Shown: positions 20,901 to 45,095, counted from the first letter of the stretch. The stretch is DNA of 64,000 nucleotides from Trochalopteron elliotii (GCA_024734555.1 JANPWX010000443.1:792873-856872); one strand, 5' to 3'. The notes: a model not told the origin generated them from the letters alone. Translations and numbers: made by a program.

Positions 20901-23900
20901 GTTTCTTCCAATATCTGTTTCAATTGACGGGATGTTTGTTAATCCTTAATCACCTGCCTAGAATTCATCAGGTGCTCACTGCAACAAAACATTGTCCCTT
21001 GTTCTCTCTAAAACACTGACAGAGTGCCTAAACCTGGGGCAAATGGGCTCCTTCGTATTGAAAATCACTTTCAGGGAAGTGTTATCATTAACAAAGGGGT
21101 GTAATTCTGCTCTGCTTCTGCATAACCTCAACAGAAAACAAATTCTTTTATACAACAAAAAAGATACTGGTTTTAATGTGGGATTATGAATTATTTTTTT
21201 TTAAATGACTGTGACTCTGAATAGTTTTGTTGTAAATCCCATTGTGGCTATTTTGTTGCTGTCTGGACCCTCCTTATACAGAAGAAAATCACCCCCAGAA
21301 ATATTGCTTTTAAAATCCACTACTGGGTTTTAAAAAAGAATTTTAGGCCTTCCTTTAAAAAAATTAAATTATTAGAGACCAGTTAAAATAAACTGAGAAT
21401 AATTTTCATGTGGTTGTGCAAATCTTTGCATGTGCAGGCAGACAAGGAAGCAAAGGAACATTCTAGGCTTAAAGATAATTTTCACCTTGTGTTCAGTCCA
21501 CTCAATCTCTAGCTGCCTGTGACTTGAAATCTAATGAGTAGATAGTTTGAAAAAAGTTCTTTTATTGGGATTTTTTCAAGATTGTCTGGGTGAGGCTGAA
21601 GCAGATGCTGTGTAAAATGTGGGGCTGCCCAAATAAATAAAAGTAAAAACTTCCATCAGCATCCATTTTTCATCAGATGTTTTAGCCCGTGCGAATCACG
21701 TTTCAGGCAAACCACGAAAAATTCATTATCAGAAAAAAATTACTTCCTGAGGCAGAAACAAGCCCAGCAATATAATAAGGTTATATATTTATTTTTTCCT
21801 GTTTTGCCTAATGAGGGAAGTTTGGAGGGAGAGACACAGCTTTGGAGGATCTCTGGCACATAGCCCTTGGGTTCTGGCACAGAAGCAGGATTGCTGTGTG
21901 CTGTAGTGAACTGTGACAAACACAGTTCATAAAGATGCTTCAGTGGTCCCTCTCCAGAGAAGAGCAAGTTGTTCTTGACTGGATGTTGCAAGCATCAGGC
22001 AGCAGTGCATGTCTGAACCACACAGTGGTCTGTGTGTCTCTCAGCATTCCTGTTCCTGCTGGGTGTCTTCACCTCAGGAAAAATGGCAAAGCACCAAAGG
22101 AGGGAGAGAGAGAGACACCGTAGGAAATTAGTTATGAGCAGAAGAAATTAATGAGTTTTGGGCAGTTTGGGTACTATTCTAAAGCTGAATTAAGAACAAG
22201 GAGATTCTCTCAATTAATTTCCAAAGAAATGGCAACTGCTACCCATCTTTCTAAATTCCTGAAGTACCAGGATGTGCACTTTTGTTCCCCTTTGACAAAA
22301 GCAATGGCAGACATAGCTCAGCTGACGGGATTTATGGACTTCACAAATGGAAGATAAAAATTCTATTAGACAATTTTACTGTCTAATAATTAATAATTGC
22401 CTAATAATTAATAGAAAATTCAAGAATTACATTGGTTATCAAAATGCAGTGCTGGAATTAATTTGCAGAAGTAGAGAACCTGCTAAACTAGAGCCTAAGC
22501 AGGTTTTAATCCATTCTTTCTAAACACTGTCTGTCCTAAGTTAGGAATCTGTGAAAGAGTGATAATCCCTGTTTCTTCTTATCAAGTTTACTGGAGCAAG
22601 ATAAAAATATGCTTATCTCCACTTTGATGGAGTTATATCAGGAAATGAACTGATACAGAACTTGATAAATGGCTTATTTATCACAGGTCAGCCTATCTTT
22701 TTCCAACATGAAATCTGTGTTCATCCATATCAGATTCTTTAGATAAACCTCACTTCCTTCCACGTTTCCCCCAGAAAGGTCTAATCTAGAAGTTGCCACA
22801 AGCAAAGGAAAGAGGGGTTGGTCTGATGGATGGGTTAGGAAGTCTGGGACCAGTTTAAGAATGAACTCGAACAGAAGCTGTGTCCTAGGATTAGGAACAA
22901 ACACCAGACTTTACAGTGACACACTGCCTTAGAAATGGGGTCTTGCTCCACAAGAAATTGAAAAACAACCAGAGAAGGGAACAGGCAAACCTGTGTGAGT
23001 GTCAATGTAATGGACTGGCTGTGCAGAATGTCCTTCAAGCTGGAACACTCCTTGGGAATTAATTTTTTCCCCAATCCCTTGGTTGCAGAGTAGATGATTT
23101 TGCTCCTTCCTGAGTTGCAGGACACTGAAAAGTGCCCACCTTTGGTGTTCTCCTGTACTAAATTCACACTGACAATGTCAGCAGATACTGCAAAGGGAAC
23201 AGGTTGCAACATGATTGGTTGTTTAGTAGAAAAGCATTACATTTACTGCTGTTCTTGACAGAATTTGGAGAGACTAGGTGGATTACACAGCTCTCTCATT
23301 CCCAAGGGAAATCTGGGAATTAATCAGCGAGAACTGGAGCCAAACTTTGGGCAAAACTGAAGCTACGAAATTTTGCTTAGTGTGGCTGATCTCAATTCCA
23401 AAAGCCACTGAGTGAACCTCTGGGATAGAGCCCTCAAAGGTTAGCAAATATGGCTAACCCTTGAAAATAACTTTAAATTCCTTTGAAAAGTCAATTGACC
23501 AAGCATTGTTTGTGAAAAAGAATACTGGGTTTTATGTGGACTTGGATACAAATGGTTTAGAAGGTCTGGATTTAAAACCATACAAGTTGAAGTTTCAAAG
23601 ACCTGAATTTTTGTTTGGCTAACGTGGCATAAAATGAAACTGATAGGTTTTGGTCAAAACTCTCAAACTGGCCATTTGCTGAAAGAGCAAATATATTGGT
23701 AAAATTAAATTTTAATGGAAGCTGCACTGTGCCATGTTCCTGTCATTTATGAAATTTCTGGACATAGCTTTTAAATTGGAGTAATAATTAGTGAAACAAA
23801 TCACAATACACATAAGACCTTTAATGAAAGCATTTTATGGTAGACTAGTTTTCATATTTGCTTGTTTAATATTTTTTTTTCATTACCTTTTGTATGGAAT

Positions 23901-24774
23901 TGGGGTATTTTTGGATGTGGAAAGGCAAGTTATGACAGCATTGATCTCAGATTCAAAAAGAAAAGTGTTGAATAAATACTCTTTTTTGAAGTAACTTTTG
24001 AAACAGCAACTAGAATACAGGGATTGGATGCTGTCATTAAGGATGACCCTAAAAAATCTTTATAACCAGCTCCTATATCTGGATAAACTTGCTCTCTCTG
24101 GCAACTCACATTCAGGTTGAGGTTCCACAGAATGCAATGGGGAATTTTGCTGAACTATCCAGCTCCATTGTACCAGATGGTACCGTATGGAGGTAACACT
24201 GATCCTGTGACTCTGTTGATTTGTAATTAGGTTTCTGGTAATTAATATAGTTTGCAGGCCTTGCATGAACTCTGCAGATTGCCCATTCATGTAAATGATT
24301 AACTGAAAGGGGATTAATCCTGGCAGAAGTTCAACCAAAAAGAATTTTCCAGACTGAAAATCTCCTCTATCAGTCTAGTATATTTTAATAGATACTGAAA
24401 ATTAAGTTTGCATTTGTGTAGCTCCATTTAAAAAGGAGCAACTTGATACCTGAGTGTTGCACTGTGTGTATAAATGTACATTTGCTGCAATAAATCTGTA
24501 AGTCTTGCCTTTTATGGAATTCAAAATGTATATTCAATATGACTTAGTAGTTGGAAAAATCTATTTATTGTCACTACTATTTAGTAGGAGGTAATATAAA
24601 TTCTGGCTTTGAAAAAAAGAAAATGGTTTAGAATTCTACAGTTCATGTTTAGCTGCTCATGGTGGAATATGCAAAGGTTAGAATTCTTATAGCTATAATA
24701 AATCAGTGACAACAGGGACTGTCACACAGCTCTGCACACAACCAGTTCATCCAGCACCAGCCCTTGCAAGACTG
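17961..24774. other. Intergenic sequence, no gene recognised
   Basis: Nearly 7 kb of AT-rich sequence. It contains a TTAA-rich stretch around 19,600-19,645 and a small hairpin at 22,364-22,388. No exon, RNA gene or recognisable transposon was seen. Confidence 0.55.
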
Positions 24775-24985
24775 TCACAGAATCCTGGGATGGTCTGGGT
24801 TCAAAGGGACTTTAAACCTCATCCAGTTCCAACCTCCTGCCATGGGCAGGGACACCTTCCACTCTCCCAGGTTGCTCCAAGCCCTGTCCAACCTGGCCTT
24901 GAACCTGGCCTTGTCCTGCCAAGTGTGCAGCCCCTTCAGGTCAGGCAGGCATTCCCTGGGGAATGGTCCTTCCAGCCCATTGTGT
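24775..24985 (-). mobile_element. CR1 LINE fragment, inverted
   Basis: Read on the plus strand it begins cacagaatcctgggatggtc, then 'tccagttccaacctcctgcc', 'atgggcagggacaccttcca', 'aggttgctccaagccctgtc' and 'aacctggccttgaacc'. These are the successive blocks of a reverse-complement CR1 3' region. The 3' end is at the left and the copy is 5'-truncated on the right. The right limit is approximate. Confidence 0.88.
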
Positions 24986-27900
24986 GTGCAGTCTCTACTG
25001 TAGGATTTTGTCTGGCCCTAAAGCCAATCCCTGCAGCTCTGTGGATCACTTGGCTATAAAGAAAGTCAGCATCAAATTAGTGGGTGACACTGATGTTTGG
25101 CACAAGCAACACAGCATCAGTGCCAGCTGAGGGATTCCCAGCTGTGCAGGCAGGGCTGAATTCCCCTGCCTCAGTTGTGAGGGGTCAAAGGCAGAGGATA
25201 AATGGAAGGGACAGAGCAGGAGAGAGGATGGAGAGAGCTGTGGAGAGCATGGTTTGATGCATGTGGCTGTAAAAGATGAGGGCAGCAAATCTGGTGCTGG
25301 ACCAGGCCACTCTTCCCTTACAACAGCAGCTCCTGGCACGTGTGCTCTGTTCAGCACAGCCCAAGAGTGCAACACCTGCAACTGCCAGAGTCAGCCATGG
25401 GGCAATGAACATTTTTGCAGCCCCACCAATTTCTTGCTCCATGCAAATGCCCCCAACAAATTGGGCCAAGCAAGACAATCCTGCAGAGGCAAAGCTGGGG
25501 AAGGGAACTGTCACAGAAGCAAACAAGGGTCACAGTGTTATTAAATGCTGCAAGACTCAGATTACCAAAAATCTCTAGCAGATAAATATCCCAAATCCTT
25601 ACATTCTATATAAATATTGGGCTGAGTGCCTCCCTGATGTAACTGTGATTGTATGACATCAAGGATGGGTTTAGTCCAGTGTGTTTAGACTGTATTATTT
25701 TAACCAGATGCTTGGGGGTTTGTTTTCCTTTAGTGGATAATAAGGGCCATCCAAAACAGAGTTTCTGATTTGCTTGGGTATCATTGAAAGAGACACTACT
25801 AAAGGGAGAGGAAATCCCCAAAATGATACTCAGTGATTAAGCACATAGAATATAGGATTTCAGTGTTTGCAAATCCTTTTTTTCAAATGAACTTGTGGCA
25901 CTAATCCTCTAATGGCATTATTTCTTTGGAATATATGCCGGATTAAGGAGTCACAATGAGGCAAAGTACAAAAATCCACATTAATCTCTCCCTGATGGAT
26001 GCTGTGTGGGATGCAACTTAAACTATTTTGTTCCAAAATTGGTTGTGTTCCTAACCTTGCCCCAGGTCTCGTCAGAGGGAAGAGTAGATATAAACAAGTG
26101 TGACACTGAGCACTTGGCAGATGGTCACAGGCCATTTAACAGCATAGAAAGGAGAAGGCATCTATTATATTTAAACTCCAAAAGCTAAACCTGCCCTGTG
26201 CTGTCCATGACATGCTGCAGGAAGCAGCAGGGCTGTGCCAGGCAGGAGCAGGACACCTGTTCAAAGTGTGGCAGGGATGAGATGGGCAGAGCAGCTCACA
26301 GGGCACAGCTGGGCCTGGCTGTCGTGATATATCACATGTGCACAGCACAGCCTGGGCCTGTTGCAAACTGCTGCTCATGTTTACAGCCTAGTGCAGTCAC
26401 CTTGCTCTCCTTATCCTGCTTTTTTGGGGGGATAATCTGTTGTTACCTCTTCCCTCATAGCTGATGTAAAAAAAGGTAAAGATTTGCATTTTAGGAAGAG
26501 GAGACCAGGTCACTGTGTTTCCCTTCTCACGGGATTACAGGGATGCTGTCATAGTGCCCTGGGGTATTGTTACTGTCATTCAACAGCCTCAAGTGGTGAA
26601 TGAACTTTTGAATTGACAGCACATCACCTGAAATACTGATGTCAGAGCATGTGAGTTAGCCCAGCCTAACCACTGTAACTGGTGTTTAACATGCTTAAGG
26701 ATTTCCCCAGTTTCACAGGACAGAGATCATCAAATATTCCTGTTCCAAGTTCTCATTGAACTGCAGTGGGCATTGGGAAGTCTTCGGCCCTGAGAGCCAG
26801 GGGCATCTTCACAAACACGGGTTTCTTGGTCTCTGCTTCATTCCCAGTCACTCTGTTGCTCAGCACAAGCAAAGAACTGTCAAATTCAGTTCTTTACCAA
26901 CAGAAATGCTGGGATTTTCCATTGTCTGAGATGCCTGGGCACGTGAATTAGCACAAATTCCTGATGTGGATACGGGTCTGTAGTGAGATGCTGATTTCAG
27001 AAACAGAGGCAGGACAGCCACTCCTGGTGTCAGAAAACCCTAAAGCCAACTTGGAGATCCTTTATGTTTGGGAATAGAAGAGAAAGATTTCTCCTACAGA
27101 GAAAGATGGTTGATCACAATGGTTTTGTGCATTTGTAGCTGCTGTAAATGTTTCCCAGCATGGTACCTCTCATAGGAAAGAGGATTTTCTTGTTGTTCAC
27201 TTTTTCTTCTCCTCATCTTGCCCTGTTGACTCCTTGCAGCACCCTGTGCCTCATTCCATCCTGTCTGAATCCTTTGTCTAGTTTCATGCTGAGTCAAGCC
27301 TGTCCTCAGGCTGGTGTCTGCTCAGCTGCTTGCAAAGGAATGTTTGGTTTTGTTTACCAGCTTTATCATTCCCCACAAAATCACTCCAGTTTGCATATGT
27401 CTGTAGTGTATACAGACCCGTGGATGGTCCCTGGTATTTCAGGAAGTACAAATTATATTGCACCAATATAAAGGTGAGCAGGAAATGATAAGGGAAATGT
27501 AGAATTTGGCACATGAGGGAAGAAGGGTTTGGCTGATTTAGCCTGCAAAAGGGAAGATCTCATAGACTGAGAAAGATTATCAAGGCTAAAGAGATTTCTG
27601 CATAAATGGCCATGAGTGGTTAAGACAGAAATTGTGAAGTTCACCGTTGAGGAAATCAGACTTTAGGACAGACAGACAAAGAAAAAGTCTACGGGAGTTT
27701 GAGGTATATCTGAGGTGTGTCCAACGATTGCACTGTAATGTTGTATCACGGTGTTGCCCAAAAGATGATTGTGACTTCTCCTCTTGTGTCTCCTGTTGCC
27801 CTAAAATGATCAGGAGCGTCCGTCCTCCCTTTTTCTCACCGAGCTGTGCAACATCCAGCTGAGAGCAGGGCTCTGCTCAGCCTCCGGCACTATTGCTGAG

Positions 27901-28330
27901 CAGTATGGACAAAAGGGGTGGGAAAACAAAGAGCTTTTCTTCAGGTACTCCTGTAATCTGATCTCTGCGATGACTCAGCCTCTTCTAACAACAGCTGTCT
28001 CAGGGACATGCAGTGGTTTGTGAGCAGTTGCTGCCACTTCCTGATTTCTTCCTTGGGAGCCATCTAAGCTGGGACATGATCGGAGCGTTTAAATGGACCT
28101 CTCAGCCCCAGGAACGGCAGACTTTAGGATAGAGTACAGGGGAATAGAGGCATCAGAAAGAGCCCACAAACCACTTTTGCAGAGCTGCTGCTATCAAAGT
28201 GATGAAGACAGAAACTTCTGAGAGAAAACTCCACGGAAAGTTCCTGTGAAGGAAAGGAGTGAGGTTTTGTTTGCATGTCATGGCTCACCTATCTCACAAA
28301 CCCTGAAAGTGCTGTAAAAACTGAAAAGTG
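24986..28330. other. LRRC31 upstream region, no gene recognised
   Basis: Moderately GC-richer around 25.1-25.5 kb and 26.2-26.4 kb, but no exon motif was seen. The LRRC31 promoter should lie in the right part. No TATA-box context or CpG island marks it, fitting a tissue-restricted gene. Confidence 0.5.
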
Positions 28331-28354
28331 TGAAAGGAATCCTCAGGCGTACCC

Positions 28355-39163
<10,809 letters not shown>

Positions 39164-42100
39164 TGAAGGTCGGAGGTGTCTGGAAGGCCTTTTGGGAGCA
39201 GCACATGAACCAGGCATTATGTGTCTGACTTAGAAGACTGCAGGTTAATAATCTCTTGAAATAGTTTCACAATTAGAGAAAACTGTTATTTGACCTTCTG
39301 CACCATGGATCATTCCATTTAATAACATTCTTTCAGATTGTTTGGGCCACTCTTACACTACCTAATCTTCATGTTGTGAATTCTGCCAAGGCCACTGCCC
39401 ACAGAGCAGTGCTGGGGTCAGAGGGACACGCTGCAGGTTTGGCCATGGAGGGAAGGGCTGGGTTTGTGTTAATGCAGGTGGGTGGGCAGTGTGAATGTGG
39501 TCTTGGAAAATACCTCTAATGTGAAAATACTTGAAACCTCCATGTTTTAAATTTTAGTTTCTTTTCCCTCCGAACTTTTGCCTCTATGTGAATCAATTAA
39601 ATCATAACTGGGAGATTTGGTATCCATCCTAAGAACTCAACATTATAGATTAGTCCAGGAAGGAGAATACAGAAGGAGCTGGTCTGCCTCTGCTCTGGCC
39701 CTTGATGCCATCTCATCATGTAGATAACTCCTGTGTAGAGAATCAGCATACAGTCAAGGTAAGAAACACTTAATTGGTGTCTTTGCAAGTCTCAGGGGCA
39801 AGGAAAAAGCTATAGTACATTAAATCAGAGATGTGCCCTGGTACTTGATCAAGAATTTTGGGTACAGAGCAATCAATAAGTGCCAAATTCTGGCACTTGT
39901 GTCACGGAGCATGTTAACCCACACGTGAGCTCCAGGACTGCAGTGGGATTATTCATTGGTAAGGTATTTTAGGAAGTAAAGGTATTAGATCTGCCCACTG
40001 AGTGAGGAGTCTTAGAGAAATCCTGAGGCAGCTTGAGGGATAAAGTACTGCTCAATTAGCTCTGAGCATCTCTACATGCTGCAGCACTCTCCTGGAGGAG
40101 AGGCACAACAGGATCCTTCAGTGGCACTTTCCTAACTCACTAAGCCCCCCCTCAGCACATTCTCCCCTGCAGACGCTGATCAATATTCAGCTTTCAGTCC
40201 ATGCCACCCTTCCAACATCAACTTTTGCCTGTTCAGGGCTATAACCAGCAGCTGACTGTGCTGTGCTGATACTTATTGATCATTTAATCCATGATTTCCT
40301 GTAAGAGTCACCCTGGACTTCCTGGTTCCACTTTCAGTTACACTTGAAAAGTGCACTTGGCACATCTTGGAGAAATGTGACTTGAAATTGGAGTCTCTTG
40401 GTCAGGGGCAGCAGGGGATTGCTGTGTGGGATCCTAAACCTCTAAATAAAGCAAAGAACCTCTGCTTCATTTAGAGATAACAAGAGAGATTTTTCAAGCA
40501 GTGACTTAAGCCAGGACAGTTGTTCTAATGAGGAAATACCAGCATGTCTGTTTAACAGCATCACTCCAACCTGTTCTCTTTATCACTTGTCTTCGTGTGA
40601 CTTTCCTCCTCAAATCCATCTTTGATCCAACTGGGAAGTTGATCTTTTATCTGTTCCACGAGAATTTCTCTGAATTAATCCTTTCCCACTTGAACCTCTC
40701 TCTCCAGTTTACCTTTAATGTCCATTTTCTGTTGAAATCTTCCTAACTGAACACAAGTTCAGTGTTGGGGTTTCTTGTTCTTTCATAGCTGGATTCCTCA
40801 TTCTCATCTCCAGAGCACAGGACAGACCCACTACTGGCAAACTCTCCCCTGCTCCTGATCCCCCTGCTCAGTCTTTTGCCCTTTTATTATTCTGTCATGC
40901 CAATTGTGCCACTAAAAAGCTTTTGTTCCTTTTGTCACCCCTACTAAATGTCTTGTCAATCTGCCTATCTGCCCAGAAATCTCTCTTCCGATGATTTCCT
41001 CCTTGGCACTTTCTGATTCATCCTTCTCTCTGTCCCACTTTGCCTTCATTAAGGGTGAAAAAAAATTCATTAGACATTTCCAAACAATCAAAACAGCCTC
41101 AGTTACCCAGGGAAATGGAAAATCAGAACAGAGCCGTCCCACTTTGCTGCAGTCCCAGATCTCTCCTGCCAATGAGCATATTAATGAGATTTCAGTATCA
41201 ATCAAAAGCCAAACAGAAATGAGTTCCATGCCCTGGATGCAGATTCAGAGAGCACTACCTGGAAATGGAACTCTGGGAAGAGCTGGTCTCAGAGACCCTA
41301 CTCTCATCAACTCCTTCAGGGTGCATCAACTTCCCTGAGGCAAGGGGAGGGAGAGCAGGACTGCAGTTCTGACCAGTAGTTAAACTAAACAAAGGATTCT
41401 GCTCTGCATTTGTCCCTGCACAGTGGCTGGCCCCAGTCCAGCTCGATGCTCTATGTACATTGCAAATGAAACTCAGGGGCTTAAGGGGTAGCTGAGCAAT
41501 ACAGAATAAAAACCAGACAAAGACATCGTGTGTCTAGGACAAACAGCTGTCTGCCTGTCAAGTGCTGTGGAAAGACATGGTTGCACATAAATTTGGCATG
41601 CAAGAATTATAGCAATATTATGGTTGTCATGGTTCTTTTTAATAACAAAGGTGTTATGATGTATCAGGACCAGAATAGTGGCAGAAATTGTATCCTCCAG
41701 ACCCGCTGCTTTCAAATAAAGCTGTCATACACAGACACATCCCAAACTGCCACCAAGCCACCTCAGACAGGAGCAGTACCACTAAGGAAGTGACAGCTTG
41801 CAGTCATTCAAAGTGCTGTAACTGCACATTGTTAAAACATCAGTGATGTTTTGCAAAAGTGTGGAGATACTTTCAAACAGCTTTTTGCACCTCTGTAAGA
41901 CAGGATGGTCATGCAGGTCCTGATAGAAGTGTGTGTTCTGCTTGTCTGGAATCCTGCTTCATATTTCCAAACAAGGTACTGATCATTTCTGGAGGTGAAG
42001 TGCAAAAGTAAGGTCTATAAACTGTGATATTGTTGGGATCATTACTAAACACAGAGAAACAACATGAGTTTTAAAGGCTGAGCTTTGATATTACTCCTGT

Positions 42101-43780
42101 TCTGACAGTTCTGGCCTGATGCTGCACTATGTGCCTAAAGAGATTAAGAGTCCCTTCAGTCCTGCATTTGGGAGCAGCTGAAGTCCATGGAATTTCCATG
42201 TTGCAGCAGAACAAGATCTTGCCCCTTCTATTGCTCCTGCCTGCAGTTTGCTTATGTCTTCTGGCAGACATTTAATTCCTTTATCTTGTCCCAGCTATAA
42301 TCTTTCTAATGACTCCAGGAGAAAAATCTCCTCTGGAAAGATACTGAATTTATTTTCAGAAAGTCTAAGGCATTTAAAATTTTCAGTTCCTTCACCTCCA
42401 CAGGTATCTAGACACAGTCATTAAAAAGATATATTATGTCAATTAAATAGTAATCTTTGGGATTTTGTTTTTAGGGAAGAAATCTCCTAAGAAAATTCTG
42501 TGGAGCTGCATTACTATTGATAGATGAACACAGAATATTCTGCTCATTAATGTCACATTATACCTCACAGTATGGTGGAAATTTTGGCAAAGACATCTGT
42601 GTTGTTTCCTGTGCTGGAAAGATTTCTTAAGGGTTTAATTTTATTTCTTAGCAGAACCATTAGTCTGCTTCTTCATTTCCTTTGTATGCACAGTGCAGGG
42701 GAGAGCAATTTAAATTAATGAAATCTGAAAGTGAGTCTTTTGCATAAATTACTACTTCTGTAAATATAACCTTCAAGAAGAAAACTGCAGCAGTGGAAAA
42801 AAATCCTTGGATAAAAAGCATTTCATTATATAAAAAGGAAAGTGTGTTCTGACCCCTAAAATGAGGATGTCTATGAATACTCTTACACTTATGATAGCCC
42901 AAGGGTGCATAATTGTTTGTTATCAAATGAACAACAAATGTTTATGGAGTTAAAGGCATTAACAATATCACATCCATTTTTAAATTGCCCTTTGCTCACT
43001 TTGTGGCAGATTGATTCTGTGCAAATGCAGCTCTTATTTTCCAGTGTGCACAGGAAAAAAAGATGCGAAACACTGCAGCAGTTCCTCCAGTCAGGATTCC
43101 ATCTTTATGATTCAACACAAAGGTCAGAGTTTCCACATTTTTGCTGTTTTCTCTCTGCCTGAATACTGAGATGCCAGTGATAATGAGGAACCCAGGCTCG
43201 GGTGTGTACCAGTGGATTTTCCTTTCTCACTGTGGAAGGGAAAAATTATTGTAATGGAGAACTTGGATTGTGGGAAAGGGTATCAATAAAATAAAAATTA
43301 AAACAAAGGAACAAATACATTTTTCATAGTGCACGTTCCTTTAGGAATGGCATCAAAGCATTTTTCACTCAGATCTAGCATCCTGACACAGATTAACCTG
43401 GTGGAGGATGCAGGTGCAGTGTGTAATGTGGTGCTCCTCACAAAAGCACGGGAAAGGGAAGGCCAGCAGCAGAGCTGGTGTGGGATCTCCTCCAGGCTGT
43501 CCAGACAGCCCTGCTGTCAGGGAGATTCTTCAAACCTGGGGGAAGTTTGTGCAGGAGATTACTCTGTGAGACAGAGCCAGCACAGACAGCTCCTGGCAGT
43601 GCTGCAGTGCAGGAAAATGCAGTCCACCCCCTCCTGCCTAGGAGGGCAGTGGTGAAATCACCAGAGGGATTTATTTGCTGGAAAGGGCCAGCACAGGAAT
43701 CTCTGAAGGAGCAGCTGATCCGTGTAACCATGGGCAGTTTTACAAAGGCTCCTCGGAGACCAACTCTGTGCTCTGGGGTG
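39164..43780. other. LRRC31-LRRC34 interval, no gene recognised
   Basis: Includes the LRRC31 3' UTR, whose end is uncertain (ATTAAA at 39596, AATAAA at 40445). In mammals LRRIQ4 sits in this interval on the opposite strand to LRRC31 and LRRC34. On the minus strand I see no long LRR-coding frame and no IQ motif, so no LRRIQ4 exon can be called. Confidence 0.55.
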
Positions 43781-43903
43781 CGGTGAGGAGGAGCCTGCTC
43801 TGCCCCGTCCGCAGGGTCTGGGCAGCACCGGGGGCTCAGCCCCGCACAGGGGAACCCGGGGGGCTCCTGGCACCCCCCGCCCGCTCCCTCCTGCTGCCGG
43901 CCG

Positions 43904-44645
43904 GGGACACCTTCCCTGGGAACGGGCTCTGGGACACCTTTCCTCGGGAACGGGCTCCGGGACACCTTTCCTCGGGAACGGGCTCTGGGACACCTTTCCT
44001 CGGGAACGGGCTCTGGGACACCCTCCCCGGGAACGGGCTCCGGGACACCCTCCCCGGGAACGGGCTCCGGGACACCCTCCCCGAGAACGGGCTCTGGGAC
44101 ACCTTTCCTCGGGAACGGGCTCCGGGACACCTTTCCTCGGGAACGGGCTCCGGGACACCCTCCCCGAGAACGGGCTCCGGGACACCCTCCCCGGGAACGG
44201 GCTCCGGGACACCCTCCCCGGGAACGGGCTCTGGGACACCTTCCCCAGGAACGGGCTCCGGGACACCTTCCCCAGGAACGGGCTCTGGGACACCTTTCCC
44301 CGGGAACGGGCTTTGGGACACCTTTCCTCGGGAACGGGCTCTGGGACACCTTTCCCCGAGAACGGGCTCTGGGACACCTTTCCTCGGGAACGGGCTCCGG
44401 GACACCTTTCCTCGGGAACGGGCTCCGGGACACCCTCCCCGAGAACGGGCTCCGGGACACCCTCCCCGGGAACGGGCTCCGGGACACCCTCCCCGGGAAC
44501 GGGCTCTGGGACACCCTCCCCGGGAACGGGCTCCGGGACACCTTTCCTCGGGAACGGGCTCTGGGACACCCTCCCCGGGAACGGGCTCCGGGACACCTTT
44601 CCTCGGGAACGGGCTCCGGGACACCTTTCCTCGGGAACGGGCTCC
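43904..44645. repeat. GC-rich minisatellite, 27 units of 27 or 28 bp
   Basis: Each unit starts gggacacc, continues with ctccccg-, ttccccag- or tttcctcg-type sequence and closes with gaacgggctcc or -tct. Counting by eye gives fourteen 27-base and thirteen 28-base units, which sum exactly to the array length of 742. The mix of unit lengths shifts frame repeatedly, so long proline/arginine/glycine-rich open frames appear on both strands; none looks like a protein. Units 8-12 and 18-22 are identical blocks. Three G-runs per unit give G-quadruplex potential. Confidence 0.97.
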
Positions 44646-44743
44646 GTTACCGGGCTGAGCTCGGAGCAGCCCGGTTACCGAACTCACCGCGGGCGCTCAC
44701 CGCAGGCTGAGCTGGGGACAGGAGAGAGCTGGTTATTGCTCAG
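44646..44743 (+). other. LRRC34: Probable untranslated first exon of LRRC34
   Basis: A textbook donor (ctcag|gtaagg) follows this segment, and a gccggcag acceptor lies at 45090-45092, three bases before the LRRC34 ATG. The exon's left limit (transcription start) is not visible; the minisatellite edge is only a convenient bound. Confidence 0.45.
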
Positions 44744-44830
44744 GTAAGGCCTGCGGGGCCCAGCCGCCACAGGGATCACTTCTCTGTTGGCTCAGATACT
44801 CTTAATCTCTGAGTTTATTACTGAATATGC

Positions 44831-44872
44831 TGAGCTGGAAGGGACCCACAAGAATAATGAACTCTGAAGTGA
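44831..44872 (-). mobile_element. Short inverted CR1 fragment
   Basis: The plus strand reads gagctggaagggacccacaa followed by gaataatgaactc, which matches a reverse-complement CR1 3' segment. It lies in the first intron of LRRC34. Confidence 0.5.
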
Positions 44873-45095
44873 ATGGCCTGCCTTGGTATTATTAGCACGG
44901 TGTTCCTCTAACCAACTACAGCGCATCAAAAACACACCCACCGTTTTCCTCCTGCTTTTCCTGTATCTGTTACTCCAAACCACGAGTTGTAACCCTTTCC
45001 AGACCGAGCCCATTTGTATTGTTATGCAGATCTCTCCCGGTTGCTAGGCTGCCAAAAACGATACAATAACACTTGGTTTTGTTCGCCGGCAGGTC

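Larger units (their letters stand above)
43781..44770. promoter_or_regulatory. LRRC34: CpG-rich region at the LRRC34 5' end
   Basis: GC- and CpG-dense sequence that includes the whole minisatellite and the probable first exon of LRRC34. It is the only strong CpG-island-like stretch in the window and ends about 330 bases before the LRRC34 start codon. It is the likely LRRC34 promoter. Part of the CpG density comes from the tandem array itself. Confidence 0.55.

Noticed and set aside
43438..44747. Several open frames of 140-370 codons on both strands, rich in proline, arginine and glycine
   Set aside because: They are translations of the 27/28-bp minisatellite. They are open in several frames at once and have no start context, splice logic or family similarity.
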